Shown here one piece after another: positions 39,140 through 48,505 of a DNA stretch of 64,000 nucleotides (within the stretch, counting starts at the first letter, position 1; every line of letters begins with the position of its first letter). The stretch covers positions 172,001 through 236,000 of the forward strand of contig JAODTK010005900.1 in the NCBI GenBank assembly GCA_026419785.1, given 5' to 3'. Made by a program: the position numbers and the translations under genes. The notes under the pieces are model-generated. The model searched no databases and had not been told where the DNA came from. It saw only the letters and a program-made list of their open reading frames with translations. Source of the stretch: Sclerodactyla briareus. Its lineage: Eukaryota > Echinodermata > Holothuroidea > Dendrochirotida > Sclerodactylidae.

Positions 39140-40180
39140 AAACATTTGTTGGTGAGAAACTTTTGCATGATTTCACATGAGGGGCCCAGGGCCCATTGGG
39201 CCAAAATTCGCAAACACCCCTGATGGACCACTACTGATTAAATGTAAAATTTACATGCAACTTTGAAGATAATCAATTGAAAGTTGTGAGATGCATTTTC
39301 AATACTATTGCCTGCAATTTCATGAAATGGACCGTAGACAAAAAATCCTGAACAATTGAAGGTCGGCTGCGGTTAGAGCCACCATTGTGACGCAGGTCAG
39401 CACTGTGGCACGCAAAATTTGTGAGAGGGAAGCATTTTACGTATATCACATGATGGTCCCCAAGGGGGGGGGGGCCCGGGGGCGTGGCCCACACTGGGCT
39501 TGAGTCTTAAATCCCGGGCTTCCTTAAGGTAAATGGCTAGACCATCAATATGGCTGAACATCATGATGTGGCAGCAAAAGTTTGTAGGAGGTCAGATTTT
39601 GCAAGTATTTCATATAACGGGCCCCAGCCAAACTGAGCCATTGGTCTCCAAATTCCCAAACCGCCCAATTGCCCTCTAGCACCAAGGACCATTATATGTA
39701 CCCCTGAAGAAAATCAATTGGCTTGTGGGAGAATGCATTTTAAGTACCATTGTGTTTAATTTCATCGACTGGTCCTCAGGCCCAAGTGGGACCTTCTACC
39801 AACATTCCTGAAACACGCCGAGGCACAACTCTAGACATCATTATGTGACCGAACATCAGCCACTGTGCCCAAATTTGTAGGAATACATTTTGAAATTTCA
39901 CCACATATTGGCCTATACAGCCCCTTTAATGGGCTTTGAAATTGACCTTCACAAGGTCAACAATGTCCCATGGTTCATGAACATTTACGTCCCAGTCTGG
40001 TCAACCTCCTCCCAGAATGACTGTTTTGGAAGCCAAAAAGCAATTGTTGACTCACTGAATAGAATAAAGTAGACTGAAACAGATAGACAGATAGATGACA
40101 GATATGTTAGGTAGGTAGACAGATAAGATGGACATGCAGATTCCAATACTCAACCATCATAGCTGGTTTGAGCTACATGT
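39140..40180 (+). repeat. Composite dispersed repeat, copy B
   Basis: Same parts as 34,255-35,400 in the same order: TTTGCATGATTTCACATGAG, GGGCCCAGGGCCC, CAATTGAA, GAGATGCATTTT, TTTCATGAAATGG, AAATTTGTGAGAGGGAAGC, AGTTTGTAGGAGGTC, ACGGGCCCCAGCC, then an eroded GATA repeat (40,080-40,128) and CATGCAGATTCCAATAC...GGTTTGAGCTACATG. Confidence 0.8.
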
Positions 40181-40465
40181 AAGAATCCAAAATTAAAGAG
40201 ATAATCATCAATGATAGTTTCCGAGAGTGCTCATACAAACTGCAGTTCCCAGAACAGCACTTTCAGAACTGGTCATTGAGCCCAAGCCCCTGTCGTACAA
40301 GTTAGCCTCATCAGGGACCATCGTCTGCAGGCTTGGAAGTAGTCACATAATTGGGCCAGTCGAATAACAACCAGCGTCGGCTGCAGCGTATTTGTTATAC
40401 ACATGGGCTCACAGTAGTACTGTACCACCATCAGGCGGATCAGGGGGTTAGATTTCACAAAACTT

Positions 40466-40830
40466 ACTGGGTTGTGATCTGTGAACTACGAATACTTACC
40501 CCATATTGCACTTGGCACCCCACACCGCGCATTGAACAGCTGGAACTTTTTACAGAGGTCGGGCTGGCACCCATCGTCCTTCTTACTTTTCTAGGCAGAG
40601 GCGTCCAGGGATTGCGGGGCGACGGACCGCGATCCGCCGAAGGAGGATGCCCGTGATGGCCCTGGAGGAAGGGGGGACGGTTAGGCAGTGGGTACGTCCA
40701 ATATGGGGTAACGTATTCGTAGTTCAGCAGATTCACAACCGTAAGTTTTGTGAAACTATTTCATACTAATTACCCATATTGCACTTGGCACCCACAGGAC
40801 TAGGCACAGGGACACTGAGGCGGGGGTCCG
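40466..40830 (+). repeat. Foldback element bordering the GC-rich island (family X, copy 1)
   Basis: TGTGATCTGTGAACTACGAA then TACTTACCCCATATTGCAC and TTGGCACCCC (40,470-40,522) reappears inverted at 40,686-40,740 (CCAATATGGGGTAACGTATT, CGTAGTTCAGCAGATTCACA). It appears again in direct orientation at 40,745-40,795 (GTGAAACTATTTCATACTAA, TTACCCATATTGCACTTGGC). The first two can form a hairpin with arms of about 50 nt and a GC-rich loop of about 165 nt. A relative with the same layout is at 59,570-59,850. Confidence 0.75.
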
Positions 40831-41399
40831 TGCCGTCACGAAAGGGGTGTGGGCGGTTGTAGATGCAAGCAGACCTCGTGCGGCTAGGCCGAGACTGTGT
40901 TGGAGAAAAAACAGAAGCGCAGGAAACGAAACTGTGGGTAAACCCCAAGACCTCGCATACCGGCTCGCGAAAAAGCGAGCCGGGGAACGAGGAGGGCCGA
41001 CTCTCCAGGCTCGCGGTGCAACGAGGTAGTGCACATGTTGAGACCCGAGCGAAAACCCTGCTCAGAGCTATGCGGCCTTGAGAGGCTCTCTATACACGGA
41101 TGAGGAAAACTGCGATGCCGGAGAGAAAAGGCTGTGACTAATAGGAAGAAGAGTTGAGTGCGTGAACGACTGATTTCGTTTTCCACCAGTACCGGTGCGT
41201 GACCGCACCGGACAACCACCACCTGAAGCTCCAACCGTGGCTAGAATTCCGACGGTTGCAGAGGTAAGTTCCTGACGTTGTGAACCACGACCACGGACCG
41301 ACGTGGGGTCGACCACCGCCGAAAGAGGAACCGGTTAGGAATGTCGAAAAGGGAGGTGCGCGGCTGTGACCGCAGGATTGGGCGTACCAATTGCCCGGG

Positions 41400-42300
41400 G
41401 AGGGCCTCTAAAGAGTCGGATCACGGGGGAGCCCACCCACGGTCGGGAGAGCGATCGGGCTCAGGAGGGCAGGAAAGGTCGGCAAGGCCCGATTACTTGT
41501 CGGTAGGCCGACCTACCCTAGGAAGGCAGGGGGAGTCGGACGACGGCTATGGAAGCTCGGTATGAATTCTCAATCCAAGGGGGGATCGATGCCCAAGGGA
41601 GCCGGCAGGAAGAGTCGCCCACTGAACGCCGGAGAGTCGGCAGGCTAGATCATCGGCTCGGTAGAGCTGATCTCACCCAGGAGGGCAGGAAGGGAAGAGT
41701 GGACCCACTGCTCTGGTGAGTCGGCGGGTCCGATCCTCGGCTCTGTAGGGCCGAATCCACACAGGAGGGCAGGAAGAGTCGGGCTCCGGCATGCAAGCCC
41801 GTGATGAGCGAACCACTGCGCAGGGGAGCTGGCTTCGGATGGCTTGAAGAGTCGATCCGCAGCTTCCAGAGAGACGGGAAAGTCGAACCGCGGCTCGGGA
41901 GGGTTGATCTGGCTCAGGAGAGTCGGAGAAGTGGGATGAAGGCTCCGGAGGGGTCGGGGTTAGGGCTAACCCTCGGCCCGGGAGAGCCGTCGCGGAGGCG
42001 GCTGAAGAGTCGACCCGGAACATGGAAAAAAGGGAAGGCGACCATCGGCTCGGGAGACCCCATCTATCAGGAGGGCCGAAGAAAGTCCGACCACAGCCCC
42101 CGAGGGTCGGAAGAGGTCGACAAACGGCTCGAGCGGCCTGACAGGGCCGACCCACGGCCAGGCAGCGCCTACCCACGGCTCCGGAAGGCCGACCCGGTTC
42201 CGGGAAGGCCGGGAGAGGCGGTTCACGGCTCTGAAGGGCAGACCCGCTCTGGAGTCTCTAGTGAGACAAGTCCCAGCTAGGAACACGGAACGCCCCACCA
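41400..42300 (+). repeat. Irregular GC-rich repeats, about 84-bp best period
   Basis: CAGGAGGGCAGGAA recurs near 41,459, 41,679 and 41,762. GATCATCGGCTCGGTAGAGC (41,649) and GATCCTCGGCTCTGTAGGGC (41,732) are 83 bp apart. Further CGGCTCxxGAGGG and AGAGTCG words run to 42.3 kb at irregular spacing. Confidence 0.7.
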
Positions 42301-42365
42301 CCGTGGCACTCCGCTGTCAGCGGGGTCCGGCCTGCCCGGTCTTGTAACAGGGCCGGCTGTAGGGA

Positions 42366-42905
42366 GCACGGCTACTCGGGGTAAGACGGGTGCTCCGTAA
42401 ATGGGCCGGACGGTTCTGTCTCTCAGCGAACGGGCGGGTCGGTCGAGCGAACGTGCTGACTTCAGGAAAAACGCGTCCTACGCGAAGGTGATGACTGCGT
42501 TGGAGTAAGTCCTGGGGTCCAGGAGTAGACGGCGAGGCGTCTGCCGAGAGCACGGCTACCTCGGGGTGAGCCGGTTGCTCCGTAAATGGGCCGGACGGTT
42601 CTGTCTCTCAGCGAACGGGCGGGTCGGTCGAGCGAACGTGCTGGCTTCGGGGAAAGCGCGTCCGACGTGAAGGTCGGATGACTGAGTCGAAGTAAGCCAT
42701 TGGGTCCACGGAGTAGACGGCAGAGACGGCGCGGGCACGGTTACCTCGGGGTGAGCCGGTTGCTCCGTAAACGGGCGTCGGTTTGTCCCTCAGCGGACAG
42801 GTCGGGTCGATCGAGCGAACGTGAGATCGGAAGAGCGCGTGCGACTGAAGGTGAAAACTGCGCCAAAGAAGAAATAGGGTCCACGGAGAAGAGCTGACGA
42901 GACCT
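42366..42905 (+). repeat. About 185-bp tandem repeat, three units
   Basis: Units start with GCACGG(C/T)TAC at 42,366, 42,550 and 42,735. Shared blocks: TGCTCCGTAAA.GGGC, CTCAGCGAACGGGCGGGTCG, GAGCGAACGTG, and GGGTCCA.GGAG. Units 1 and 2 are very close; unit 3 is more diverged. Confidence 0.93.
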
Positions 42906-44474
42906 AACTCAGCCGAGAACGAGGACGTCGGCGAGACTGGGCTACTAGGTCAAGTAGGCCTAACAAGGCGAGACGTAGTCCGCCAGCAAACTCCGGCAGT
43001 TATATGCCGGCCGTTTCCAGTCGTTGAGCACCACCTATCTCAGGAAAGCTGTCGTGTAGGCGAGCCTTCTAGAGTCTCGGCTACGGAGGTGAGGGAGAGT
43101 GGGCCTGTAGAAACGAGGGAGGTAGCAACTACTAGTCTCTCCACGAAAGCAGTACGCTTGGAAGCCAGACCCTGACCGGAATAACGGCCTGGTCCTCGAC
43201 TGGCAGCGGCTGTACTGTTCGCTAGGAAGTGGAGCCTGCAACTCTGCCCCGGTGGCCTTCCGCCCGGGGGGGGGGGGGGCAGGCTAGATAGGAGTCCATT
43301 CGCCGGCGAACACTAGTAGTCTTCCAGCATCAGAGTGGCCCGCGAGTCCCGCTTGAGTCGTCTTAAAGAGATGCAGGACTCTGGCTGGGGTGGCGCTCCT
43401 GGGCGGCCGCAGCAAACCCCGCCGCTGACCCGAGCGCTCCCTAGTCTAGGCGAGGAGGCTACACGGTCCTGACGTAGACCTTTGGTGGAAGACTCCTTCC
43501 AAGTCGGCTCCCTTCAGGGACTTAATTTATTCAGTCCCGCTAGCGCACTTCTTCGAAATATCCTGCGAGGAGGCCCTGGCCCGCGATGAGGGCTGACTAC
43601 AGGTCAACTCTCTACCGAACGGGCTGTCACCAGGCCCCTGTGCTCTGTCCGTGCGGCCTTAAGCCACCAGCGCTCAAGTCTGACAGACTGCCCATGGATG
43701 AGGAGGGGCCCCGGACCAACGAACGCGATAGAGTCACTTGAAATTAGCGACAGCGTAGCGAAGTCCTGTCCCGAACTTATTAACTATATGTTTCGGCGAG
43801 ACCGAGAACAGTCTCCTGGCGAAGCGGACCTTACAACGCCCTCGCCGGAAAAAGAGACCGCCAGCGCTAACCCGCTCTAGGTGATCCGGGGATCAATGGC
43901 ACATAACAAGGGATGCTTCCATCCGACCCCCTGAGGACTACCCGGCGGTAAATGAGGCCTCGCCCTCGCCGCCCTTGTGTAGAACACACACTGCTTCCCT
44001 TGATCCGCAATGCCTTACAAGATAACTTCCCGGCGCTAACTGCTGGTTCGGACGGCTGCCTCGTACCCCCGAGACCTCCCGAGAGATCCGGCGACGTGGA
44101 GCTCGTCTTGGTCGTCTTCCTCCCCCTCTGCCCCGAACCCAACAGCTGAAGTTCCTGAGGGGGCCGCCCGCGGCCGTAACCTAACCTCCCCTACGGATGC
44201 CGGGAGGGTCCAGGAGCGTCAAGCCGTACGTGCCCCGGACGTCGGCCTCTCTAAACTTTCTGAAAAACCGGCGAAACTGTTTTGAAAACAATCGCCCCGA
44301 GTGCCTCTCGCGCTTGGCTATCCAATGAAAACTTCTCTGCTAGCGCTATCCGCCATCCGCGCCGAGACCTTCCTGGGAGATGTTGACGTGTAGGCTGTGC
44401 CTGTAGGGCTTGAAGCGATATCCCTGGTCCCACCTGATCCCTGGTCCCCTGGCGCTGGTCGATGCCTGAGCCGT

Positions 44475-45030
44475 ACCGGACCCCGCCGTATTCCGCCGCG
44501 CGGACCGTTCCGCGAACGCCACCTCGTCGGGACCGTCCCGGGCCGTTCGAGGTGTAACCACACCCAATCGGACCACGGCTGGGCCGGCCCCGACCTTTGC
44601 TTGTCGGGACCCCGGGCCCTCCCGAGTGTAACGACACCCTTTCGACCTGGCTGGGCCGCCCCGCGACCTATCTCTTTCCGGGCCCGCGGGGCCGTCCCGA
44701 GGTGTAACCACACACCGATCGGACCCGGCTGGGCCGGCCCGACCTCCCCCGTCGGGACTTCCGGGCCGTCCCCAGGTGTAACGACACCCCCGTTTCGGGC
44801 CGGCTGGGCCGGCCCGACTCTCCTGAGGGGACCCCCTGGCCGTCCGAGTGTACTACACCACGCCCCGTTCGGACCCGGAAGGGCCGGCGCCGACCTTACC
44901 AGTCGAGCCTGGACCAGGCAAGACGAGCCACCTCGCCCGCCCCGCCTGGGTCGGCCCAACGACCTCACCTGTCCGGGAACCTCCGTACCGTCCTGAGGTG
45001 TAACGAACCCCGCCGTTCGGTCCGGCGCCG
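44475..45030 (+). repeat. About 75-bp GC-rich tandem repeat, seven units
   Basis: GAGGTGTAAC/GAGTGTAAC landmarks at 44,548, 44,623, 44,698, 44,772, 44,845 and 44,993 (one eroded unit between the last two). Each is followed by CGGACCCGGCTGGGCCGGCC-like and GTCGGGAC..CCGGGCCGTCC-like sequence. Confidence 0.92.
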
Positions 45031-45379
45031 AGTGAGGACCATGAGCCGGCCTCCTCGACGTACGAGACGAGCCACCTTCGGCCCGCCCGCCGGCTTTAGG
45101 GTCAGGCTGACCCAGAGCCCTATGCCTGTGGGACTTACTGTGCTAACGAGCACCTGCCCCGGGCCCCGGAGGGTCCAAGCTCGGGAACGTCCTCTTTTTT
45201 CGAGCGCCGCCATATCAATGGTCTTTCTCTCTGGCGCGTCGGTAGGTATCTTCGTATACACAGGGGCGCCTCACCGCTGTTCCTCTGCCCAGGTAGCGAT
45301 GGCCGGAAGGTTCGCGGTGCCGACACACTTTCCCCCGTTCGAGGAAAAGGTCCCGCTAACGGAAAATCCCTTCATGCGT

Positions 45380-46160
45380 AATACCTCCGCCCGAAACGAT
45401 ATACATAACAATATCACCAATAGATCACTGACTTCCTACATGAAATGTGATATGTCATAATACGAGTGTATTGCATTATCAGATATCAAAAACATAAAAT
45501 TAGCCGATACGGAAAATATCCTCAGGAGTATACCTCCTCCCGAACGACGTAGACAATAACAATATCCAAATAGAATCAACTTCCGTCATGAAATGTGCTT
45601 GTCATAATTCTAGTGTATTGCAGTATCAGATTATACAAAACTACATAACATTCAGCCGATATAACGAAGCGCTGAAATGTGATATGTCTAAATACGATGT
45701 ATTGCATAAAGATGATACAAAATACCTAACCTCCCAGCCGATACGAACGGTATGCTTCTTCCTATAAGATGTATATATCACTAGATAGGAATCATTTCTC
45801 TGTATCTAATATACGATATGTCATAATACAGTGTATTGTCTGTATACGATATACAAAATAGCAAATCATCGGCCGGTAACAATATCCCAAAAGAATCACT
45901 TCCCGAAAGTGTCTGAATAAGCGAAATGTCATAGTACGAGTCAAAGTCGATGTGTCAGGCGGAATAGTATTCGTAGCCTAGATAATCATAGATAATACAC
46001 AAAACATTCACAGGTACTTCATAAGCCGATAACGACGGGGTATACACTAAGCATTTATATCACAAAGAGAATCCCTTCCGACATGATATGCGAAACGTCA
46101 TAACCGTAGGTTTCGCATATAAGACTAATACAAAAGACAAGTAAATCCGTCCGGTTACCG
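45380..46160 (+). repeat. AT-rich irregular tandem repeats next to the GC island
   Basis: ATGTCATAATACGAGTGTAT-type words recur near 45,450, 45,600, 45,684, 45,808, 45,928 and 46,094 (spacing about 85-165 bp). They come with GAAATGTGATATGTC, AGCCGATA.CGA, and AATATCC.AATAGAATCACTTCC blocks. Spacing is irregular and units are diverged. Confidence 0.8.
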
Positions 46161-46699
46161 AGCTCACGAAACGACGCATGTATAACTTAGACTTCGCAAA
46201 TCCAGTTAACGACGAAAGTATCCCCCATTCCTCCCTCTCTCACCCGTCTTGGGCTAACATTCCCTAGCGGCCCCGCGCGCGGGGAGAGACACACCCCCCG
46301 GGAGAAGGGACAGTGAGGGAAGGGGAACAACCCAAGCATGGATGAGGGGGGGAGGGGGGGGGGCGTCAGGCTATGTGAAGGCACCCGGACAAATAGTCCA
46401 CCCTATGAACCTAACACCATAGGAGCCCACACACCCGCGTGTGTTAGGGGCTAGCGGGGGATAGCCATCACACCTCTATGTGGCTAGGAGCAGGCCTAGT
46501 CGAAATAGGAGCTACGCCAAAGGATCGAGCGCCCCGGGAGAATAAATCCAAACCAATATCACGCAAACCGGTAAGGATAACATATCCTGATAGACGCGTC
46601 GGAAGAAAAATGCTCCTATCAAGATTCTGAATGTCGATTGAAACCAGATGGGTGATTTTCGGGCGCCTGAAAAGTCGATGAAATTCTCAGCCACGATGC
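46161..46699. other. No gene recognised
   Basis: Mixed GC-rich and ordinary sequence just below exon C. Later SULF exons would be expected in this direction on the minus strand, but I could not identify any. Confidence 0.5.
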
Positions 46700-46940
46700 T
46701 CATGAACTTGAACGTTCAACTGTCAAATAATAAGACGATGGGTGTTGCCAGCTCGGGCGACTACTGTAAAAATTGCCGATTTTCAATGGGCGCCGGGGTT
46801 GGGTGTCAAAGTGGCAATAGGGTGTAATTTGAGTAAGTGAAATAGATTGTACGAACAGTGGGATGATCGGTCTTCCTCAATATTTTCGGCAGCGCTGGCC
46901 CCTCATTTGGGGGGAAGGGGGGGGGGGGGGGGGGGGGGGG
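46700..46940 (-). repeat. Intronic repeated segment, copy 1 (next to exon C)
   Basis: This segment aligns over most of its length with 47,783-48,000. Shared landmarks on the minus strand are CAATCTATT, a run of CAAATTACACCCTAT-like sequence, ACACCCAACCCC, CCATTGAA, TTTTTACAGTAGTC, and the palindrome TTGAACGTTCAA (46,706-46,717). Its inner end merges with the long C tract that follows exon C. Confidence 0.6.
46905..46940 (+). repeat. Long G tract
   Basis: GGGGGGAAGGGG then about 24 nt of G. It obscures the end of exon C and is a likely place for consensus error. Confidence 0.9.
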
Positions 46941-47090
46941 AACGGAAGCTCCCGATGTCGAAAATCATAGGGAGAGATTTCCGCCTTGTTAGTCCAAACT
47001 GTCCGGCGTATGGTAGGCCATGGTTCTGAGGTGTCTACCGATGTATGTGTTCTCCACTCCATTATGGATGACATTGGTCTTGGCATATAT
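46941..47090 (-). CDS. SULF-like extracellular sulfatase, metal-site exon (exon C), consensus badly broken
   Basis: This is the next recognisable piece downstream of exon B. With several single-base shifts, the minus strand reads NGVENTYI, then TPQNHG (SDHG in a neighbouring frame), then GQFGLTRRKSLPYDF, then DIxELPF. SULF proteins have GELENTYIIYTxDHGYHIGQFGLxxGKSxPYDFDIRVPF at this point, including the Asp-His pair that helps bind the catalytic calcium. At least five one-base insertions or losses fall within about 120 nt, yet residues on both sides stay family-like, which suggests poor consensus rather than an old pseudogene. The upper end is uncertain: the frame is open to about 47,090 but no clear AG acceptor is visible. 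The lower end runs into a long C tract (G on the plus strand, about 46,917-46,940), so the donor cannot be placed. Confidence 0.68.
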
Positions 47091-47197
47091 TGAATATCGC
47101 AGGGGGGTAAACTAGCTAAACTATTCCAGAAGTTATCTAACTGGTCTTCAATACTACTAATGAATAGACCATGGATTTTCCCTCATCACCTAGCAAA

Positions 47198-47198
<1 letters not shown>

Positions 47199-47247
<49 letters not shown>
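47199..47247 (+). repeat. 49-nt A tract
   Basis: Uninterrupted A run, about 110 bp upstream (minus-strand sense) of exon C. Confidence 0.95.
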
Positions 47248-47248
<1 letters not shown>

Positions 47249-47505
47249 AAATAACACGTAAACCATGAGAAAAAGCAAAATGGGGTAAACTTTGCAGTTT
47301 TAAAGAGGCATCGATCTTGTCTCCAAGTTAAGCCTAATATTTATATTTGCGGCCTCCAGAACCTGTTATATCCGCAATGGGTTTTTTTCCGATCTTGGAG
47401 GGGTGAACTTGCTTGAATCATGGGGGGGTGTACCACTTGCTGCTAGGCTTGTGTATATGGAGGTAACGCTTATTATCTATTCGCAGCGTGTAGAGAGCAG
47501 GGTTC

Positions 47506-47522
47506 GGGGGTGTTACACCCCC
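47506..47522. repeat. 17-nt perfect inverted repeat
   Basis: GGGGGTGT-T-ACACCCCC: 8-bp arms around a single T. Sits in the intron between exons B and C. Confidence 0.8.
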
Positions 47523-47782
47523 AAATTAAGAATACACAGGGAATATTCGAATGTCCTCCGTAGCCTGATTTTGCTTCTTGTAAAATGATATAGGTAATGG
47601 GGTGCACTTGATTCCTGCTGGGGTGAGCTGCATTAATCACATGCCATATAGGCCAGTGTAACGCAACCTTCCCCCTCCCTCTAGGATGGAAGATGGGATT
47701 ATCACTCACCATACGAGTTTTCAGCGTTCAGTTACGGGTCTGCATGGGGTCCAGTGTGAAATTGCCCCAGGAGGTCATTCAT

Positions 47783-48000
47783 GGACCTTGAACGTTCAAC
47801 TGGCAATACTGAAGGACGAAGGTTAGCCATCCTTGACTACTGTAAAAAATGTGTGCAGTATGTTCAATGGTCTTGGGGGTGGGGTGCACATTAGAATATG
47901 GGGTAGTTGAATAAATAGCAATAGATTGCAGGTGTACCACTGATTAGTAGCTGGAAATATCATCGCCCCCCACCCCCCTCCTCCCAGTCTACCCTCAACC
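47783..48000 (-). repeat. Intronic repeated segment, copy 2
   Basis: This is the partner of 46,700-46,940, about 1.08 kb away in the same orientation. It keeps TTTTTTACAGTAGTC and the palindrome TTGAACGTTCAA (47,788-47,799). The C/G-rich end (47,967-47,990) corresponds to the long homopolymer at copy 1. A third, weaker relative lies at about 48,060-48,210 just after exon B. Confidence 0.6.
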
Positions 48001-48010
48001 TTCCACGTGT

Positions 48011-48052
48011 GAATTTTTGAGGTACCTGCATTATCTATGGAGAGCATTAATC
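48011..48052 (-). repeat. Partial duplicate of the 3' end of exon B plus its donor
   Basis: On the minus strand, ATGCTCTCCATAGATAATGC followed by AG/GTACCTCAAAAATTC matches exon B's end, ATGCTCTCATTTGATGACGC then the GTATCTCAAAAATCC donor region (48,213-48,258). The copy lies about 203 bp further into the intron. It lacks eight bases before the donor (TTGATAAG in exon B), so it would not give the same protein if used. It appears to come from a local tandem duplication that also took the first part of the intron. Confidence 0.6.
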
Positions 48053-48227
48053 AAGTCAGATTGATTGGCAGCCAGTGTAGTCGTCAAAGATAGGTGAAAT
48101 ACTGACATACTGTTACAAGGGGAGTAATTTGGGTTTAGTGTACTGGAATTAATGATCCATACTGATCAGTAGAGGGCATACGCTCACCCCCGCTCCCCCC
48201 ATCCCATATACTGGATTTTTGAGATAC

Positions 48228-48377
48228 CTTATCAACTGCGTCATCAAATGAGAGCATGTTAGCAGCCTCTTCCTCTGCATGGCGTCTGTGAAAGTTCTGC
48301 TGTAGGGAGTCATACGGGGAGTGTACTGCATCAGCCAATGCTTGTCATCGTTTAGGCCGTAGTTCCACGAAGGCGTT
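48228..48377 (-). CDS. SULF-like extracellular sulfatase, catalytic-domain exon (exon B)
   Basis: This exon follows exon A across an intron of about 5.6 kb. The acceptor is preceded by a pyrimidine-rich tract ending ctaatag and the donor is GATAAG/GTATCT. It reads [18 protein letters not shown], then [12 protein letters not shown], then after a one-base slip [13 protein letters not shown] proteins have TPSYNYxxNxDKHWxMQYT, FTNxLQRKRLQT and LMSVDDSVER in the same order. The DKHW pair matches conserved active-site Lys/His residues of sulfatases. Joined to exon A, the reading frame is continuous (QLH-R-TPSW). A single base is missing near 48,252-48,258, so the last 13 or so residues need a +1 correction; the corrected frame ends exactly at the donor in phase 0. 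Family membership is clear; SULF fits better than GNS because of QRKRL. Confidence 0.9.
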
Positions 48378-48505
48378 CTATTAGCAGGAATTGGAAGCAA
48401 GAGGGAGCACCGATTAGTGATGTAACAGGTGATCCAGTGTCTCGTCATATTCCCTCCCTTCTTACCCATGAACAAGGATTTTATGATATCCACCAATAGT
48501 TGAGT

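Larger units (their letters stand above)
40790..45400. other. GC- and CpG-rich tandem-repeat island
   Basis: Composition changes sharply from the AT-leaning surroundings to very GC- and CpG-rich DNA, then changes back near 45.4 kb. Distinct tandem families follow one another (41.4-42.3, 42.37-42.9, 44.48-45.03 kb). Long open frames occur on both strands (for example about 216 codons at 44.3-44.97 kb minus and 199 plus). They overlap antisense, are internally repetitive and carry no known domain, so I treat them as GC artefacts. The organisation resembles a ribosomal intergenic spacer, but I found no 18S, 5.8S, 28S or 5S sequence. Confidence 0.8.
47091..48227 (-). other. Intron between SULF-like exons B and C
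   Basis: The intron starts at the GTATCT donor of exon B. It contains a partial copy of the end of exon B with its donor (48,011-48,052), one copy of a repeated segment also found beyond exon C (47,783-48,000), a 17-nt perfect inverted repeat (47,506-47,522), and a 49-nt A tract (47,199-47,247). A donor-like CGTATG/GTGAGT lies near 47,709. The sequence before it (LNAENSY) vaguely recalls the ELENTY stretch of SULF, but I do not call an exon there. Confidence 0.55.

Noticed and set aside
40490-40500. ATACTTACC at 40,493 and 59,591 equals the 5' end of U1 snRNA.
   Set aside because: The sequence after these nine bases does not match U1, no Sm site follows, and the copies differ. They are parts of repeat family X, or reverse-strand splice-donor-like words.
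41673-42301. Open frames of 110-167 codons on both strands.
   Set aside because: GC-rich repeat sequence; overlapping antisense frames without motifs.
44093-44125. The minus strand can read DDQDEL, reminiscent of the sulfatase calcium-site motif TDDQD.
   Set aside because: It lies downstream of the exons that should follow it, in the GC-rich island, and the flanking residues do not match SULF.
44318-44996. Long overlapping open frames (about 216 and 199 codons) on opposite strands.
   Set aside because: They span the 75-bp GC-rich array, where stop codons are rare. They are internally repetitive with no domain.
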